Shown here piece by piece: positions 43,920 through 53,495 of a stretch of DNA of 64,000 nt. Positions within the stretch are counted from its first letter, which is position 1; every line of letters starts with the position of its first letter. A program made the position numbers and the translations under genes. Under the pieces are notes generated by a model. It was not told the DNA's origin. It did not search any database and saw nothing but the letters and a program-made list of their open reading frames with translations. Source of the DNA: CAZGQY01 sp964528035 (GTDB lineage Bacteria; Pseudomonadota; Gammaproteobacteria; Methylococcales; UBA1147); assembly GCA_964528035.1 (NCBI GenBank), contig CAZGQY010000002.1:6968-70967 (forward strand), in the 5' to 3' direction.

Positions 43920-44529
43920 ATAAGAAGGAAAGTTATTTAATAAGTACTGAACTCTAAACCTGCAATCCATTTATAAATTTACTCTTTCTTCGTTGCGGAA
44001 TTACTATGAAATAATTATACCTTTCACGTTCAAGAATGCCCGTTTTGAGTGCGTAGATTTTCGTGAAGGGCTAGGCGTAGAATCGCAGGAATAGTCATCT
44101 CTTTCAAGGTTCTACAACAACGCCCTTCGCGAAAAGATGCGTGCTATAAGTGGGTATTCTTGAACGCGAATGGTGTATATCGAGGAATCACCTTATCAGT
44201 TCTATACGGCAGGATAATGCAAACTACAGGGATTTATGGGCATCAAAATGACAATTCAGGTTCAGGAGCGTGTTGTTTGACTAGTCGATTGATGTGTTCG
44301 GATTTGAGCGATCAATAGTTTTTGTTGGGTTCGCCAGATTGATTGCTTTTGATGAATAACTTAGGCCATTATTGCTGGGTGGATATCGAAAGAAGGATTG
44401 CGTTAGGTTTTGGTTCGAATGTGAAATAAACCTAGATCAACGGAAGAAGTACTCTATTGGCACCACCTATACGACAGCTGGGAATTAGATGGTGATTCGA
44501 TCTATACGGTTTTTAATAACCGGATGTTG
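43920..44529. other. Intergenic region with a MITE-like inverted repeat
   Basis: About 610 bp between the cyd operon and the convergent hydroxylase gene. Apart from the 148-bp inverted repeat element at 44023-44170, I see no gene or regulatory site. Confidence 0.4.
44023..44170. repeat. MITE/REP-like element with terminal and subterminal inverted repeats
   Basis: Outer arms TTCACGTTCAAGAATGCCC (44023-44041) and GGGTATTCTTGAACGCGAA (44152-44170) pair with two mismatches. Inner arms around 44058-44071 and 44122-44135 (TTTTCGTGAAGGGC with GCCCTTCGCGAAAA) pair with one mismatch. The middle has no coding potential. The layout suits a non-autonomous transposable element or a large REP unit. Confidence 0.65.
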
Positions 44530-45213
44530 TTACAGCTCATTTTTTTTGCGAGCGCGTCTCATTTTGGAACGATGGTAGCGTGATCGAATCCGCATGAGAT
44601 ATCCATTGAGTCTATCTCTTGACGAATAAGGTTCTATAAATTGTTGATTTACATTGCCATATTGGCTACTGGCCTCAATGGCTGCATCCCGATCTAAATC
44701 AATTAGAAGAACAATTCGACTGGTGTTTGTATAATTCCAGGCTTCGTGGAATGAGTTTCCGTCAAAAACCAAACAATCACCTTCGTGCCAATGTTTCGTT
44801 TTGCCTGCTACCATAAATGCGCAGTCACTCTCATCCGGTACTTTTATTCCGAGATGACAACGTAATTTGTTTCCATAATTTTCTTTATGAGGTCTGATAT
44901 GGGTTCCGGGTGTGATTTTGGAGAAGCCCGCGTGAATTATGCCAGGAATTGCTTTGACCAGTGCCCCGGTTTTTGGAAAGAATGCTAAGTTCCTCGCCAT
45001 TTGCTCATCAAGATTGGGGATACCACTGGAATTCGATTGTGATTGGTATATCCCGAGTAATTTCCACTCGTTGCTGTACGGAATGGTTATTGGGTAGGGT
45101 GTATAAGCCTGTTCAGTCTGTTTTGCGAGATATTGATCTAATTCATCTCTTATCAGTTGCCACTGGTTTTCAATGTCGCTAAGAAAGGGAAACAGCCTGG
45201 AACGATAATACAT
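44530..45213 (-). CDS. Aspartyl/asparaginyl beta-hydroxylase family protein
   Basis: A 227-residue 2-oxoglutarate/Fe(II)-dependent oxygenase of the Asp/Asn hydroxylase family. Metal and co-substrate residues lie in T-H-I-R-P-H-K-E-N-Y-G-N-K-L-R-C-H-L-G-I and L-V-F-D-G-N-S-F-H-E-A-W-N. The C-terminus is strongly basic (R-I-R-S-R-Y-H-R-S-K-M-R-R-A-R-K-K). Substrate is unknown; relatives act on proteins or on lipid head groups. It stands alone as a transcription unit. Confidence 0.85.
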   Translation of the reverse strand: MYYRSRLFPFLSDIENQWQLIRDELDQYLAKQTEQAYTPYPITIPYSNEWKLLGIYQSQSNSSGIPNLDEQMARNLAFFPKTGALVKAIPGIIHAGFSKITPGTHIRPHKENYGNKLRCHLGIKVPDESDCAFMVAGKTKHWHEGDCLVFDGNSFHEAWNYTNTSRIVLLIDLDRDAAIEASSQYGNVNQQFIEPYSSRDRLNGYLMRIRSRYHRSKMRRARKKNEL

Positions 45214-45410
45214 GATAATAATTTTTAAATTTGGTGTTAAAAAAATTAGGGTACAACTGGTACACGATGTAAAAATTTTCAGGCTGCTGCATTATTAATT
45301 TAGGCACTGATTGCGTTTACTCTTTGTTTTTCTTGTAAAGCCTTTAAGATAGGGTACTTAAGGTATATGCAAACAAGGCCCTGTCAGGTACAAATTAATG
45401 AATTGGTGCT

Positions 45411-46274
45411 TCAATCTTTTTGTGAATATCGCTCTTCGTCTCGATAATATTCCGGGAAACCGACTGCTGAAGTCAACTGTTCGAAATTCAGTATATTTGT
45501 GGCAGGTTGACCGTTTTTGATATTCTGCAGGCTGTTTTGCATGGCTGAAATGGATGTGTTTAGTAAAGTAAGCGGATACACAGCAATTTTGTAGCCGATT
45601 TCCTGCAGTCTTTCCGGGGAAAGGTTTGGGGTTTTTCCGTATTCAATCATGTTGGCCATTTTGGGTCCGTTCACTGTTTCACAGTAACGAATCATTTCCT
45701 CTTCACTTTCCGGCGCTTCCAGGAAATTTATGTCAGCACCAATTTCTGTGAATTCCTGGCAGCGGCTAATGGCTTCATCCAGTCCATGTGTGGCTCGAGC
45801 GTCGGTACGTGCCATGATCAAAATATCTCGATCCTCATTGCGGCTATCAACCGCAGCCTGTATGCGCATTAATGCCTCATCGCGATCGACAACCATCTTC
45901 CCTTTTGTGTGCCCGCAGCGTTTAGGCATCACCTGATCCTCGATCATTATGCAGGCAAAACCGGCCTGGGCATATCCCTGTACGGTTCTTTTGATATTCA
46001 GCGCATTTCCAAAACCGGTATCGCCATCACCAAAAACGGGTATTGACACAGCGTTGCAAACATTGCGTCCCTGTTCGACCATTTCGGCGTATGAGATTAA
46101 TCCGGTATCGGGTACGCCTAATTTACTCCCAGCAACAGCGAAGCCGCTCATGAATGCAGTATCGAAGCCCGCTGCCTCAATGAGTTTGGCAGAAATAGCA
46201 TCATGACAGCCGGGCATTAAAAATAAGCCCGGTTTGTCGAGAAGTGCTTTGAGTTTGTCGGTGGTGGAAACCAT
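45411..46274 (-). CDS. Isocitrate lyase/PEP mutase superfamily enzyme
   Basis: A 287-residue TIM-barrel C-C bond lyase. The catalytic Cys sits in K-R-C-G-H, with metal ligands in G-D-G-D-T-G-F-G and I-E-D-Q. M-A-R-T-D-A and F-L-E-A-P-E are also superfamily hallmarks. Candidate reactions are oxaloacetate decarboxylation, or cleavage of methylisocitrate or dimethylmalate; the sequence alone does not choose. AGGAG stands six bases before the ATG. It lies downstream of hppA in the same direction, but the 80-bp gap leaves operon membership open. Confidence 0.82.
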   Translation of the reverse strand: MVSTTDKLKALLDKPGLFLMPGCHDAISAKLIEAAGFDTAFMSGFAVAGSKLGVPDTGLISYAEMVEQGRNVCNAVSIPVFGDGDTGFGNALNIKRTVQGYAQAGFACIMIEDQVMPKRCGHTKGKMVVDRDEALMRIQAAVDSRNEDRDILIMARTDARATHGLDEAISRCQEFTEIGADINFLEAPESEEEMIRYCETVNGPKMANMIEYGKTPNLSPERLQEIGYKIAVYPLTLLNTSISAMQNSLQNIKNGQPATNILNFEQLTSAVGFPEYYRDEERYSQKD

Positions 46275-46355
46275 ACAAGACTCCTTTTATGATTTTAGAC
46301 GGTGTCGCCCATTAAGATTCGTGGCAGACACGATGGCCTGCCACGATGCAATGAT

Positions 46356-48491
46356 TTACAGTAAAGGAACCATCAGTAATGCAACGATATTGATGATTTT
46401 AATCATGGGGTTGACTGCGGGTCCAGCGGTATCTTTGTACGGATCACCCACTGTGTCACCGGTAATGGCTGCTTTGTGTGCGTCCGAACCTTTTCCGCCG
46501 AAATGACCGTCTTCTATATATTTTTTGGCATTGTCCCATGCGCCGCCGCCCGTTGTCATCGACAGTGCAACAAACAAACCGGTGATGATCGAACCAATAA
46601 GTACACCACCTAATGCTTCTTTGCCAAGAGTGAGTCCGACAATTAACGGTACAGCGATTGGTAATAATGACGGTATGACCATCTCTTTAATTGCCGCTAC
46701 AGTGAGTAAATCGACCGCTTTGGAGTAGTCCGGTTTCTCGGTACCTTTCATAATGCCGGGCATTTCTTTGAATTGGCGGCGAACCTCTATGACGATACCG
46801 CTAGCAGCACGACCCACCGCTTCCATCGCCAGCGCGCCGAATAAATAAGGCACCATGCCGCCGATAAATAACCCGATAATGACCATGTGATCAGATAGGT
46901 CGAACGCGATGTTGCCGCCCAGGTTTGCTGTGTAATCGGCAAACAAAACTAAAGCTGCAAGTCCGGCAGAAGCGATTGCATAGCCTTTGGTTACCGCTTT
47001 GGTGGTATTTCCAACTGCATCCAGAGGATCTGTAATATTACGAATTTCTTCGGGCAATTCAGCCATTTCTGCGATACCGCCGGCATTATCGGTAATCGGC
47101 CCGTAAGCATCCAGAGCAACGACCATTCCAGCCATGGAAAGCATTGATGTTGCAGCAATGGCAAGACCAAACAGGCCGGCTAACTCATAGGCTGCCCAAA
47201 TACTCATACACACGACAAGTACAGGAGCGGCTGTCGATTTAAGTGATACCGCGAGGCCTGCTATGACATTGGTGCCATCGCCTGTTGTTGAGGCTTCGGC
47301 AATTGTTTTCACGGGTCCGAATTCTGTCGATGTGTAGTACTCGGTGATCACAACCATTGCCGCGGTTAATAACAATCCGATTATTGCAGATAGATATATA
47401 TCGCCAGAGGATACCACTGCCCAGTTTACAGTTAAGCTGTCACCCAGCATGATTACTGTGACAGGGTAATACGCGATCGCTGAAAGTCCGCCTGAGATAA
47501 GTACGCCTTTATAGAGCGCGTTCATCACTCGCCCGTCCTTTTTGACTTTGACAAAGTAGGCGCCGATTATTGAGGTGATTATAGAGACTCCACCCAGTGC
47601 CAATGGATAAACAATGGCTCCATCGGTCGCGTTTTCTACTAACAGGCCGGCTAGTACCATTGTTGCGACGATTGTCACCGCGTAAGTTTCAAATAAGTCG
47701 GCGGCCATGCCTGCGCAATCTCCAACATTGTCACCAACATTGTCAGCAATAACAGCAGGGTTGCGTGGGTCGTCTTCCGGAATGCCCGCCTCTACTTTTC
47801 CGACCAGGTCTGCGCCAACGTCAGCGCCTTTGGTGAAAATGCCGCCACCTAGTCGAGCGAAGATGGAAATTAGTGAGCCACCGAAGGCCAGGCCGATTAA
47901 TGCGTGCAAAGGATGTTCGGCACCTGCTGCAACCAGCATTGCGTAATAGCCGGCGACTCCTAAAAGTCCCAGGCCAACGACCAGCATTCCGGTGATCGCA
48001 CCTCCTCGGAATGCAACCTGAAAAGCTGCATCCAGACCCTGATAAGCGGCTTGGGCGGTTCGGGAGTTTGCCCGAACGGAAATATTCATGCCTATGTAGC
48101 CAGCAGCACCTGATAGAAATGCACCAATCGCGAATCCAAATGCGGTGGCCCAGTCTAAAGCGAAACCGATGACCACGAAAAGCACAATACCTACATAACT
48201 GATCGTACGATATTGACGATCCAGATAAGCCTGCGCGCCCTGCTGGATTGCGGTGGCAATATCCTGCATACGTTCGTTACCTGCAGATCTGGAATTTATC
48301 CAGTCAATAGAGGTCACTCCGTAGGCCAGAGCCGCAAGGGATGAGGCAATAGCAAATGCAACTGACCAGCCGACGACAATGCCGATAACCAGTAAAAGAA
48401 CAATACTAATGATGCTAATATTTCGATAATGTGGGTTCTGCATATAGGATGCAATTGTAGATAAGTAAGTTGTGGCGCTGGCTGTGGCCAT
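46356..48491 (-). CDS. hppA: K+-independent H+-translocating membrane pyrophosphatase
   Basis: A 711-residue, sixteen-helix pump that couples PPi hydrolysis to proton export. The catalytic loop D-V-G-A-D-L-V-G-K-V-E-A-G-I-P-E-D-D-P-R followed by D-N-V-G-D-N-V-G-D-C is intact. G-N-T-T-K-A (about residue 490) has Lys where K+-dependent enzymes have Ala, marking it as K+-independent. I start at ATG 48491, which has AGGAGG upstream; an earlier in-frame start has no site. It follows pfp, so PPi made or consumed by glycolysis can be tied to the proton gradient. Confidence 0.95.
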   Translation of the reverse strand: MATASATTYLSTIASYMQNPHYRNISIISIVLLLVIGIVVGWSVAFAIASSLAALAYGVTSIDWINSRSAGNERMQDIATAIQQGAQAYLDRQYRTISYVGIVLFVVIGFALDWATAFGFAIGAFLSGAAGYIGMNISVRANSRTAQAAYQGLDAAFQVAFRGGAITGMLVVGLGLLGVAGYYAMLVAAGAEHPLHALIGLAFGGSLISIFARLGGGIFTKGADVGADLVGKVEAGIPEDDPRNPAVIADNVGDNVGDCAGMAADLFETYAVTIVATMVLAGLLVENATDGAIVYPLALGGVSIITSIIGAYFVKVKKDGRVMNALYKGVLISGGLSAIAYYPVTVIMLGDSLTVNWAVVSSGDIYLSAIIGLLLTAAMVVITEYYTSTEFGPVKTIAEASTTGDGTNVIAGLAVSLKSTAAPVLVVCMSIWAAYELAGLFGLAIAATSMLSMAGMVVALDAYGPITDNAGGIAEMAELPEEIRNITDPLDAVGNTTKAVTKGYAIASAGLAALVLFADYTANLGGNIAFDLSDHMVIIGLFIGGMVPYLFGALAMEAVGRAASGIVIEVRRQFKEMPGIMKGTEKPDYSKAVDLLTVAAIKEMVIPSLLPIAVPLIVGLTLGKEALGGVLIGSIITGLFVALSMTTGGGAWDNAKKYIEDGHFGGKGSDAHKAAITGDTVGDPYKDTAGPAVNPMIKIINIVALLMVPLL

Positions 48492-48705
48492 GTAATTCCT
48501 CCTGTGTTTTTGAAGACCGACAGAGTCTGTCATGGGTTATGGGTTAAAGAGTTTGTGTGTGGTTAATTCTGGGCCTGTTGTGTGGATAGTTAAACTTTGA
48601 GTATTAGTCGGTAATCGAGCATTTTATAAAACGTGATATATGTTTATGCGTTTTTGCAATTTATTTCCTGCTCAAGACTAAAATGGTTGCTCACCAATCC
48701 GCGAT

Positions 48706-49974
48706 TCAGATGGAAAAGGAATTGGATAGTTTTTTTGCCACGGGGGTATTTTTCAATGTGACATAGTCCGGCAAGCCATTAATATACGGTGGGTAGTCTT
48801 CTCCTTCTATGAGTGGTTGAAGATAAGATCTGCAGGCTTCAGTGATGCCGAGACCGTCTTTACTGATAAATTCTTTGGGCAACATTTTTTCAACGTTGGC
48901 AACACTGGCAAGATCGGTTGATCCGATTTCCCATTGATAGGGAGCATTTGAGGTTCTTACAATTGTCGGCATAATTGCATTTTTACCCTGAATTGCAAAT
49001 TCCATTGCTGCTTTGCCCATTGCATAGGCTTGTTCGACATCCGTTTTGGATGCAATATGCCTTGCTGCTCGTTGCAAATAATCGGCAACCGCCCAGTGGT
49101 ATTTGTAGCCCAAAGCTTCTTTTACAATGTTGGCGACAACAGGGGCAGAGCCCCCTAATTGTGCATGCCCGAACGCGTCGGTGCCTCCCGCTTCTGAAAG
49201 AAATTTTCCGTCGGCGCCTTTCACTCCTTCCGAAACGATTACCGAGCAATAGCCATATTTTTTCACTTTAATATCGACTTGAGCAAGGAATTTTTCTTTG
49301 TCCAGTGTTAATTCGGGAAAAAGTATCAGGATTGGAATGTCATTATTTTTATCCGTCGCCAGCCCGCCTGCCGCTGCGATCCACCCGGCGTGTCGTCCCA
49401 TTACTTCGAGAACAAAGACCTTGGTTGATGTCGAGCACATGGATGCAACATCAAAGCTGGCTTCGCGCACTGATACTGCAACATATTTAGCAACAGAGCC
49501 AAATCCCGGGCAATTGTCAGTAACAGGCAGGTCGTTGTCGACTGTTTTAGGAATTCCAATACAGGTAATGGGGTAGCCCAAAGTTTCTCCCATCTGTGAA
49601 ACCTTATAGGCGGTATCTTGCGAGTCTCCGCCACCATTGTAGAAGAAATATCCGATATCATGGGCGCGGAAGACTTCAATGAGTCGTTCGAATTCTGCCT
49701 TACTTTGGTCAAACCCTTTGAGTTTGTAACGACATGAGCCAAATGCACCTGCCGGAGTATGGCGTAATGCTGCGATAGAAGCGTCTGTTTCAAAAGTGGT
49801 ATCGATCAAATTTTCTGTCAGTGCGCCAACAATGCCATTTTTCCCCGCAAAAATGCGGCCGATTTTATCCCTATGTTGGCGAGCAGTTTCAATAAGTCCA
49901 CAGGCACTGGCATTAATGACAGACGTTACGCCACCTGATTGAGCGTAAAAGGCGTTTTTCAATTGTAATCTCAC
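48706..49974 (-). CDS. pfp: PPi-dependent 6-phosphofructokinase
   Basis: A 422-residue phosphofructokinase that reversibly uses PPi instead of ATP. G-G-G-D-S (Asp in place of the ATP-type Gly, about residue 115) and P-K-T-V-D-N-D-L (Lys about residue 143) define the PPi type. S-G-G-V-T-S-V-I-N and G-R-H-A-G-W are further marks. The start is GTG 49974; the conserved K-N-A-F-Y-A-Q-S-G-G begins a few residues later. The gene precedes hppA with a 214-bp gap, the arrangement known from methanotrophs and sulfur oxidisers. Confidence 0.94.
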   Translation of the reverse strand: MRLQLKNAFYAQSGGVTSVINASACGLIETARQHRDKIGRIFAGKNGIVGALTENLIDTTFETDASIAALRHTPAGAFGSCRYKLKGFDQSKAEFERLIEVFRAHDIGYFFYNGGGDSQDTAYKVSQMGETLGYPITCIGIPKTVDNDLPVTDNCPGFGSVAKYVAVSVREASFDVASMCSTSTKVFVLEVMGRHAGWIAAAGGLATDKNNDIPILILFPELTLDKEKFLAQVDIKVKKYGYCSVIVSEGVKGADGKFLSEAGGTDAFGHAQLGGSAPVVANIVKEALGYKYHWAVADYLQRAARHIASKTDVEQAYAMGKAAMEFAIQGKNAIMPTIVRTSNAPYQWEIGSTDLASVANVEKMLPKEFISKDGLGITEACRSYLQPLIEGEDYPPYINGLPDYVTLKNTPVAKKLSNSFSI

Positions 49975-50253
49975 TACAGAGTTAAACTTTTCGATTGTAG
50001 CATATATTAGCAGTAAAACCGATGAGAAATTTCTGATTCCTTGGTCGTTGTCCAGGAATAATAATTGGCTTACAGAAAAGTGCTTCTTGGTTTAAGTGTG
50101 CAGATTGCAGGCCGTGTAGTTCTTCATATTAATACGCGGGTTTAACATCCCTGTTTTAAAGCTTGAGGATTCAGCGGTTGGCTAGACGCTATATTCTGAG
50201 GTGCAGTCCGTGGCCCGAAGGGGTTATATGCTAAAAATGATGGGTTAATGAAT

Positions 50254-50877
50254 TTACTGATAACCGGGTTCTTGCTCTGCTGGCTGAGGTAAAGAAAATG
50301 TATTTTTTTTAAAAATCAAAATTATCGAGAATAAAAACAGAAACATAATGTTGGGTTCCGGTATTTTGTGGATGCGAAAGTCACCTTTGAGGTTTACACC
50401 AGGAAGGTCGAATGCGCTGAATTTGTTTGCTGAGCCCGTAGCTGATTTCCAGTCAATGAATGGTACGTCTGCTTTCCCGGATACACCGCCCGAAAAACCA
50501 GTAATCAAGCCATTTTTTAGAACGAACCCGGGGTCAGGTGCGCCAAGGCCCTGGCTTGGATTCCTAAACGCACTAAGCTGCGAATTTGGATCAAGTAAGT
50601 CCCAGATTATGCTGCCTATCTGAATGCGAAAAGCAGAGAGTAGTCCAGTTGCATCGACTGAAAAACTTCCGAAATGCAGACTGCCTACAGCGATAATCGA
50701 GTTACACTCGAATGCTCCGGTTGCAAGTACTGGACTGAGGCACGCGGTTTGGTAGTTAGGAACAGGTCGAGTGTATATTTTCTCCTGAACTTCAAATACC
50801 ATTTTGTATGACATTGGCATAGAGAATGCGGTTGCGGGCAACAGCATAGAAACGATCAATAAAATTTTTTTTATCAT
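50254..50877 (-). CDS. Exported protein with a PEP-CTERM-like tail
   Basis: A 207-residue protein with a signal peptide (M-I-K-K-I-L-L-I-V-S-M-L-L-P-A-T-A-F-S). Near the C-terminus I-P-E-P-N is followed by a hydrophobic helix (M-F-L-F-L-F-S-I-I-L-I-F) and K-K, the PEP-CTERM sorting layout. About 14 further residues follow, longer than usual. The body is beta-rich with G-S-L-H-F-G-S-F-S. If sorting by an exosortase occurs, the gene for it is not here. Confidence 0.65.
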   Translation of the reverse strand: MIKKILLIVSMLLPATAFSMPMSYKMVFEVQEKIYTRPVPNYQTACLSPVLATGAFECNSIIAVGSLHFGSFSVDATGLLSAFRIQIGSIIWDLLDPNSQLSAFRNPSQGLGAPDPGFVLKNGLITGFSGGVSGKADVPFIDWKSATGSANKFSAFDLPGVNLKGDFRIHKIPEPNIMFLFLFSIILIFKKNTFSLPQPAEQEPGYQ

Positions 50878-51211
50878 GATTCTGATTCTTTTTTTGTTGA
50901 AATATTTGTCAGTGTCTAATTTGAGAATCCTATCGTTGTGTATTAAATTGCTTGGGACTGTATTTAAATGGTAGTAACGAAATTCAGGATCCTGCTGCTT
51001 AACTTAAAAGCAACAACCATGCCAATAATAACATAACCTATTATCTACAGACCATTATAGGTTTTCAACAAATTATGATGTTTTAAAGTGTAAAATATAT
51101 TGACACTTTATAATCCTCATTCCATTGAATATAACGCTTCTTGGTTTATCAAGGTAAACTCAATTAACGGGTTATAATCGAGATTAATGAGGCTCGGAAG
51201 TGTTTAGTGCT
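50878..51211 (+). other. Intergenic region upstream of the symporter
   Basis: About 330 bp, AT-rich, between the divergently oriented exported-protein gene and the symporter gene. TTGACA at 51099 and nearby TATAAT-like boxes suggest promoters, but no spacing stands out clearly. Confidence 0.3.
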
Positions 51212-52735
51212 ATGAACTTGGAATTTGTCGATTGGGTGGTCATCGTGGGATATATGTTTGTTATCCTGTTGGTGGGTTTAATTTGTTCTCGTAAGAACAC
51301 CAGTACCGAAGAATACTTTGTTGGAAATCGGCGTTTTCCAGGTTGGATCATTGGTTTAAGCCTGGTTGGTACATCAATCAGTTCGATTACCTTTCTAGCT
51401 TACCCTGGCGATGCCTATAAGACGTCCTGGTTGCGTTTCGTACCCAATACCATGTTACCGGTGGCCGTATTAATTGCAGCTTATTGTTTCTTACCTTTTT
51501 TTCGCCGAGAACGGATAACATCGGCTTATGAATTTCTGGAGCAGCGGTTTGGGCCTTCGGTTCGAGTCTATGGTGCGTTCGCATTTATGTTTGGGCAAAT
51601 TGTACGCATCAGCATGATCCTTTATTTGGTTTCGTTGATGTTGCATGAAATTACCGGACTAAGCGTTTTATTCTGCATTGTAATCGGTGGTTTATTTGTT
51701 TCGTTTTATACCGTATTAGGCGGTATAGATGCTGTGATATGGACAGATGTCATGCAAACCCTGATTTTGCTTGCCGGTGGTGTTGCGTGTTATTGGGTGA
51801 TCGTCGAGGCTTTACCCGGCGGTTTGAGCCAGATTTTGAGCGTTGCAGAAAATCACGGTAAATTATCCTTATCTGAGCTAAACAACGGTAAGTTACATAG
51901 CGTTTCCTGGGATTGGTCTTTAGATAAAAAAACCATACCGATGATGTTGTTGATCGGATTGAGTGCATGGTTAACCGAGTACAGCAGTAACCAAAATGTA
52001 ATACAACGCTATTGTGCTTCGAAAAGCTCGGCTGAAGCTCGAAAAGCGATGTTGGTCTGTGTACTGAGCAGTTTGCCGATTTGGGCGTTTTATATGTTTC
52101 TTGGCACCTGTTTATTCGTGTTTTTTCAACAATTCCCAACACTTCCAGCAACCGAAATGTTAACGGGTTCACAATCTGCGGAACAGATATTACCGTATTT
52201 CATTGTGCACAATATGCCTTCGGGTTTTGCTGGGCTTGTTATCGCGGCAGCTCTGGCTGCGGCAATGTCATCACTGGATTCCAGTATTAACGCGATTGCA
52301 ACGGTATGGGTTGTCGATATATATCGACGTCATCTCAAGCCGGCCAAATCGGACAGACATTATTTGCATGTTGCGTGGTTAATGGCATCCATTATTGGAT
52401 TGTTTATGATAATTGGTGCGTTTTATTTATCGAATACGACAGGAAAAACTTTACAACATACCGCAACAATCTTAGTGTCTCTGTTGACGGGGGGTATGCT
52501 CGGCTTATATTTGTTGGGTTTTTTTACACATAAAACTGGAACAACAGCCGTGTGGTTCGGAATCGTGGCAACAATGTTATTTACCGGGTGGACAGTACTG
52601 TCGTCAAATGGGCTATTGCCCGATTTTGCCAGTGTACCGTTTGATCTTTACTACACAGGCCTGATAGGTAATGTCATTATGTTTGTTGTCGCTTATTCAT
52701 TTGGACTTCGGTTCCATGCAGCAAAAAACACTTAA
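51212..52735 (+). CDS. Sodium:solute symporter (SSS family)
   Basis: A 507-residue protein with about 13 membrane helices. S-R-K-N-T-S-T-E-E-Y-F-V-G-N-R-R near the N-terminus, G-T-S-I-S-S-I-T-F-L-A-Y-P-G, and A-A-M-S-S-L-D-S-S-I-N-A match the family's sodium-site helices. It imports an organic solute with Na+; the substrate is not predictable. ATG 51212 or GTG 51200 could be the start. Confidence 0.85.
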   Translation: MNLEFVDWVVIVGYMFVILLVGLICSRKNTSTEEYFVGNRRFPGWIIGLSLVGTSISSITFLAYPGDAYKTSWLRFVPNTMLPVAVLIAAYCFLPFFRRERITSAYEFLEQRFGPSVRVYGAFAFMFGQIVRISMILYLVSLMLHEITGLSVLFCIVIGGLFVSFYTVLGGIDAVIWTDVMQTLILLAGGVACYWVIVEALPGGLSQILSVAENHGKLSLSELNNGKLHSVSWDWSLDKKTIPMMLLIGLSAWLTEYSSNQNVIQRYCASKSSAEARKAMLVCVLSSLPIWAFYMFLGTCLFVFFQQFPTLPATEMLTGSQSAEQILPYFIVHNMPSGFAGLVIAAALAAAMSSLDSSINAIATVWVVDIYRRHLKPAKSDRHYLHVAWLMASIIGLFMIIGAFYLSNTTGKTLQHTATILVSLLTGGMLGLYLLGFFTHKTGTTAVWFGIVATMLFTGWTVLSSNGLLPDFASVPFDLYYTGLIGNVIMFVVAYSFGLRFHAAKNT

Positions 52736-52935
52736 GGGTCGGGCGTCGGTCAGCAATCGTAGCGGTCGTTTCGAAACTTACGAGCATGAACCATTCGATG
52801 AAAGGCATAGGGGTCAAGTATCATAATGACTGATTATAATGACAAAGCAGCCTAATGCAACAGATCTTTGATGAAATATAATGGTTGTTTCTAAGGCGTG
52901 AGCTCGATGGTCGTATACTCAAGCTAACAAAAATA

Positions 52936-53493
52936 TTATTTCGTCTTCTTGCTAATTACCACCGAATCTATGTTGTCTGTGCGCAATTTTTCTCGAACCG
53001 CATCGGCCTTACTCATAGAAGAATACGGTCCAAGTTTCACTCTGTTCCAGGATGCGGTTCCAATTTTTGCTGTTTCGATTTTCGATGTAATACCCAAAAA
53101 TGCTAGCTGCGCTTTCAGTTTATCTGCCTGGGCGAAATTTCGAAATGAACCCACCTGGAGCTCATAGATCCCCGGCCTTGCTTTTCCCAGTTCTTCTTCA
53201 CGTTTGCGTGTCTTAATTTCAGATTCCGGAACTTCGACTTCCTGCTTAGGTAATAAGGTGTAAAACTCGAAACGGCTTTTCTTTTTTTCTCGTGGCTTTG
53301 TTACTACGCTGTTTTCAGTCTGTACCGAGGTGGATTTATCTTTCGCGGTTACTGGCGTTTTTGTATCGCGGAGGATAGATAGAAAAATCACAAACAGTCC
53401 CAGTAACACCGCTATCGAAAAATAGCGCCAAAGGGGGAGTTTAGTATTCTGTTTGCGACGACTAGTGGCGCGATGTTTGTAGTCTTTAGGCAT
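52936..53493 (-). CDS. SPOR-domain (FtsN-like) protein
   Basis: A 185-residue inner-membrane protein. A basic N-terminus is followed by one helix (L-W-R-Y-F-S-I-A-V-L-L-G-L-F-V-I-F), a Lys/Glu-rich periplasmic linker, and a C-terminal SPOR domain (Y-E-L-Q-V-G-S-F-R-N-F-A-Q-A-D). SPOR domains bind denuded septal peptidoglycan. It directly follows argS with a 2-bp gap, the usual place in gammaproteobacteria; the expected hslV-hslU are not downstream here. Confidence 0.85.
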   Translation of the reverse strand: MPKDYKHRATSRRKQNTKLPLWRYFSIAVLLGLFVIFLSILRDTKTPVTAKDKSTSVQTENSVVTKPREKKKSRFEFYTLLPKQEVEVPESEIKTRKREEELGKARPGIYELQVGSFRNFAQADKLKAQLAFLGITSKIETAKIGTASWNRVKLGPYSSMSKADAVREKLRTDNIDSVVISKKTK

Positions 53494-53495
53494 GA

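Noticed and set aside
44405..44430. GGTTCGAAT as a tRNA T-arm
   Set aside because: No acceptor stem or anticodon arm can be folded around it.
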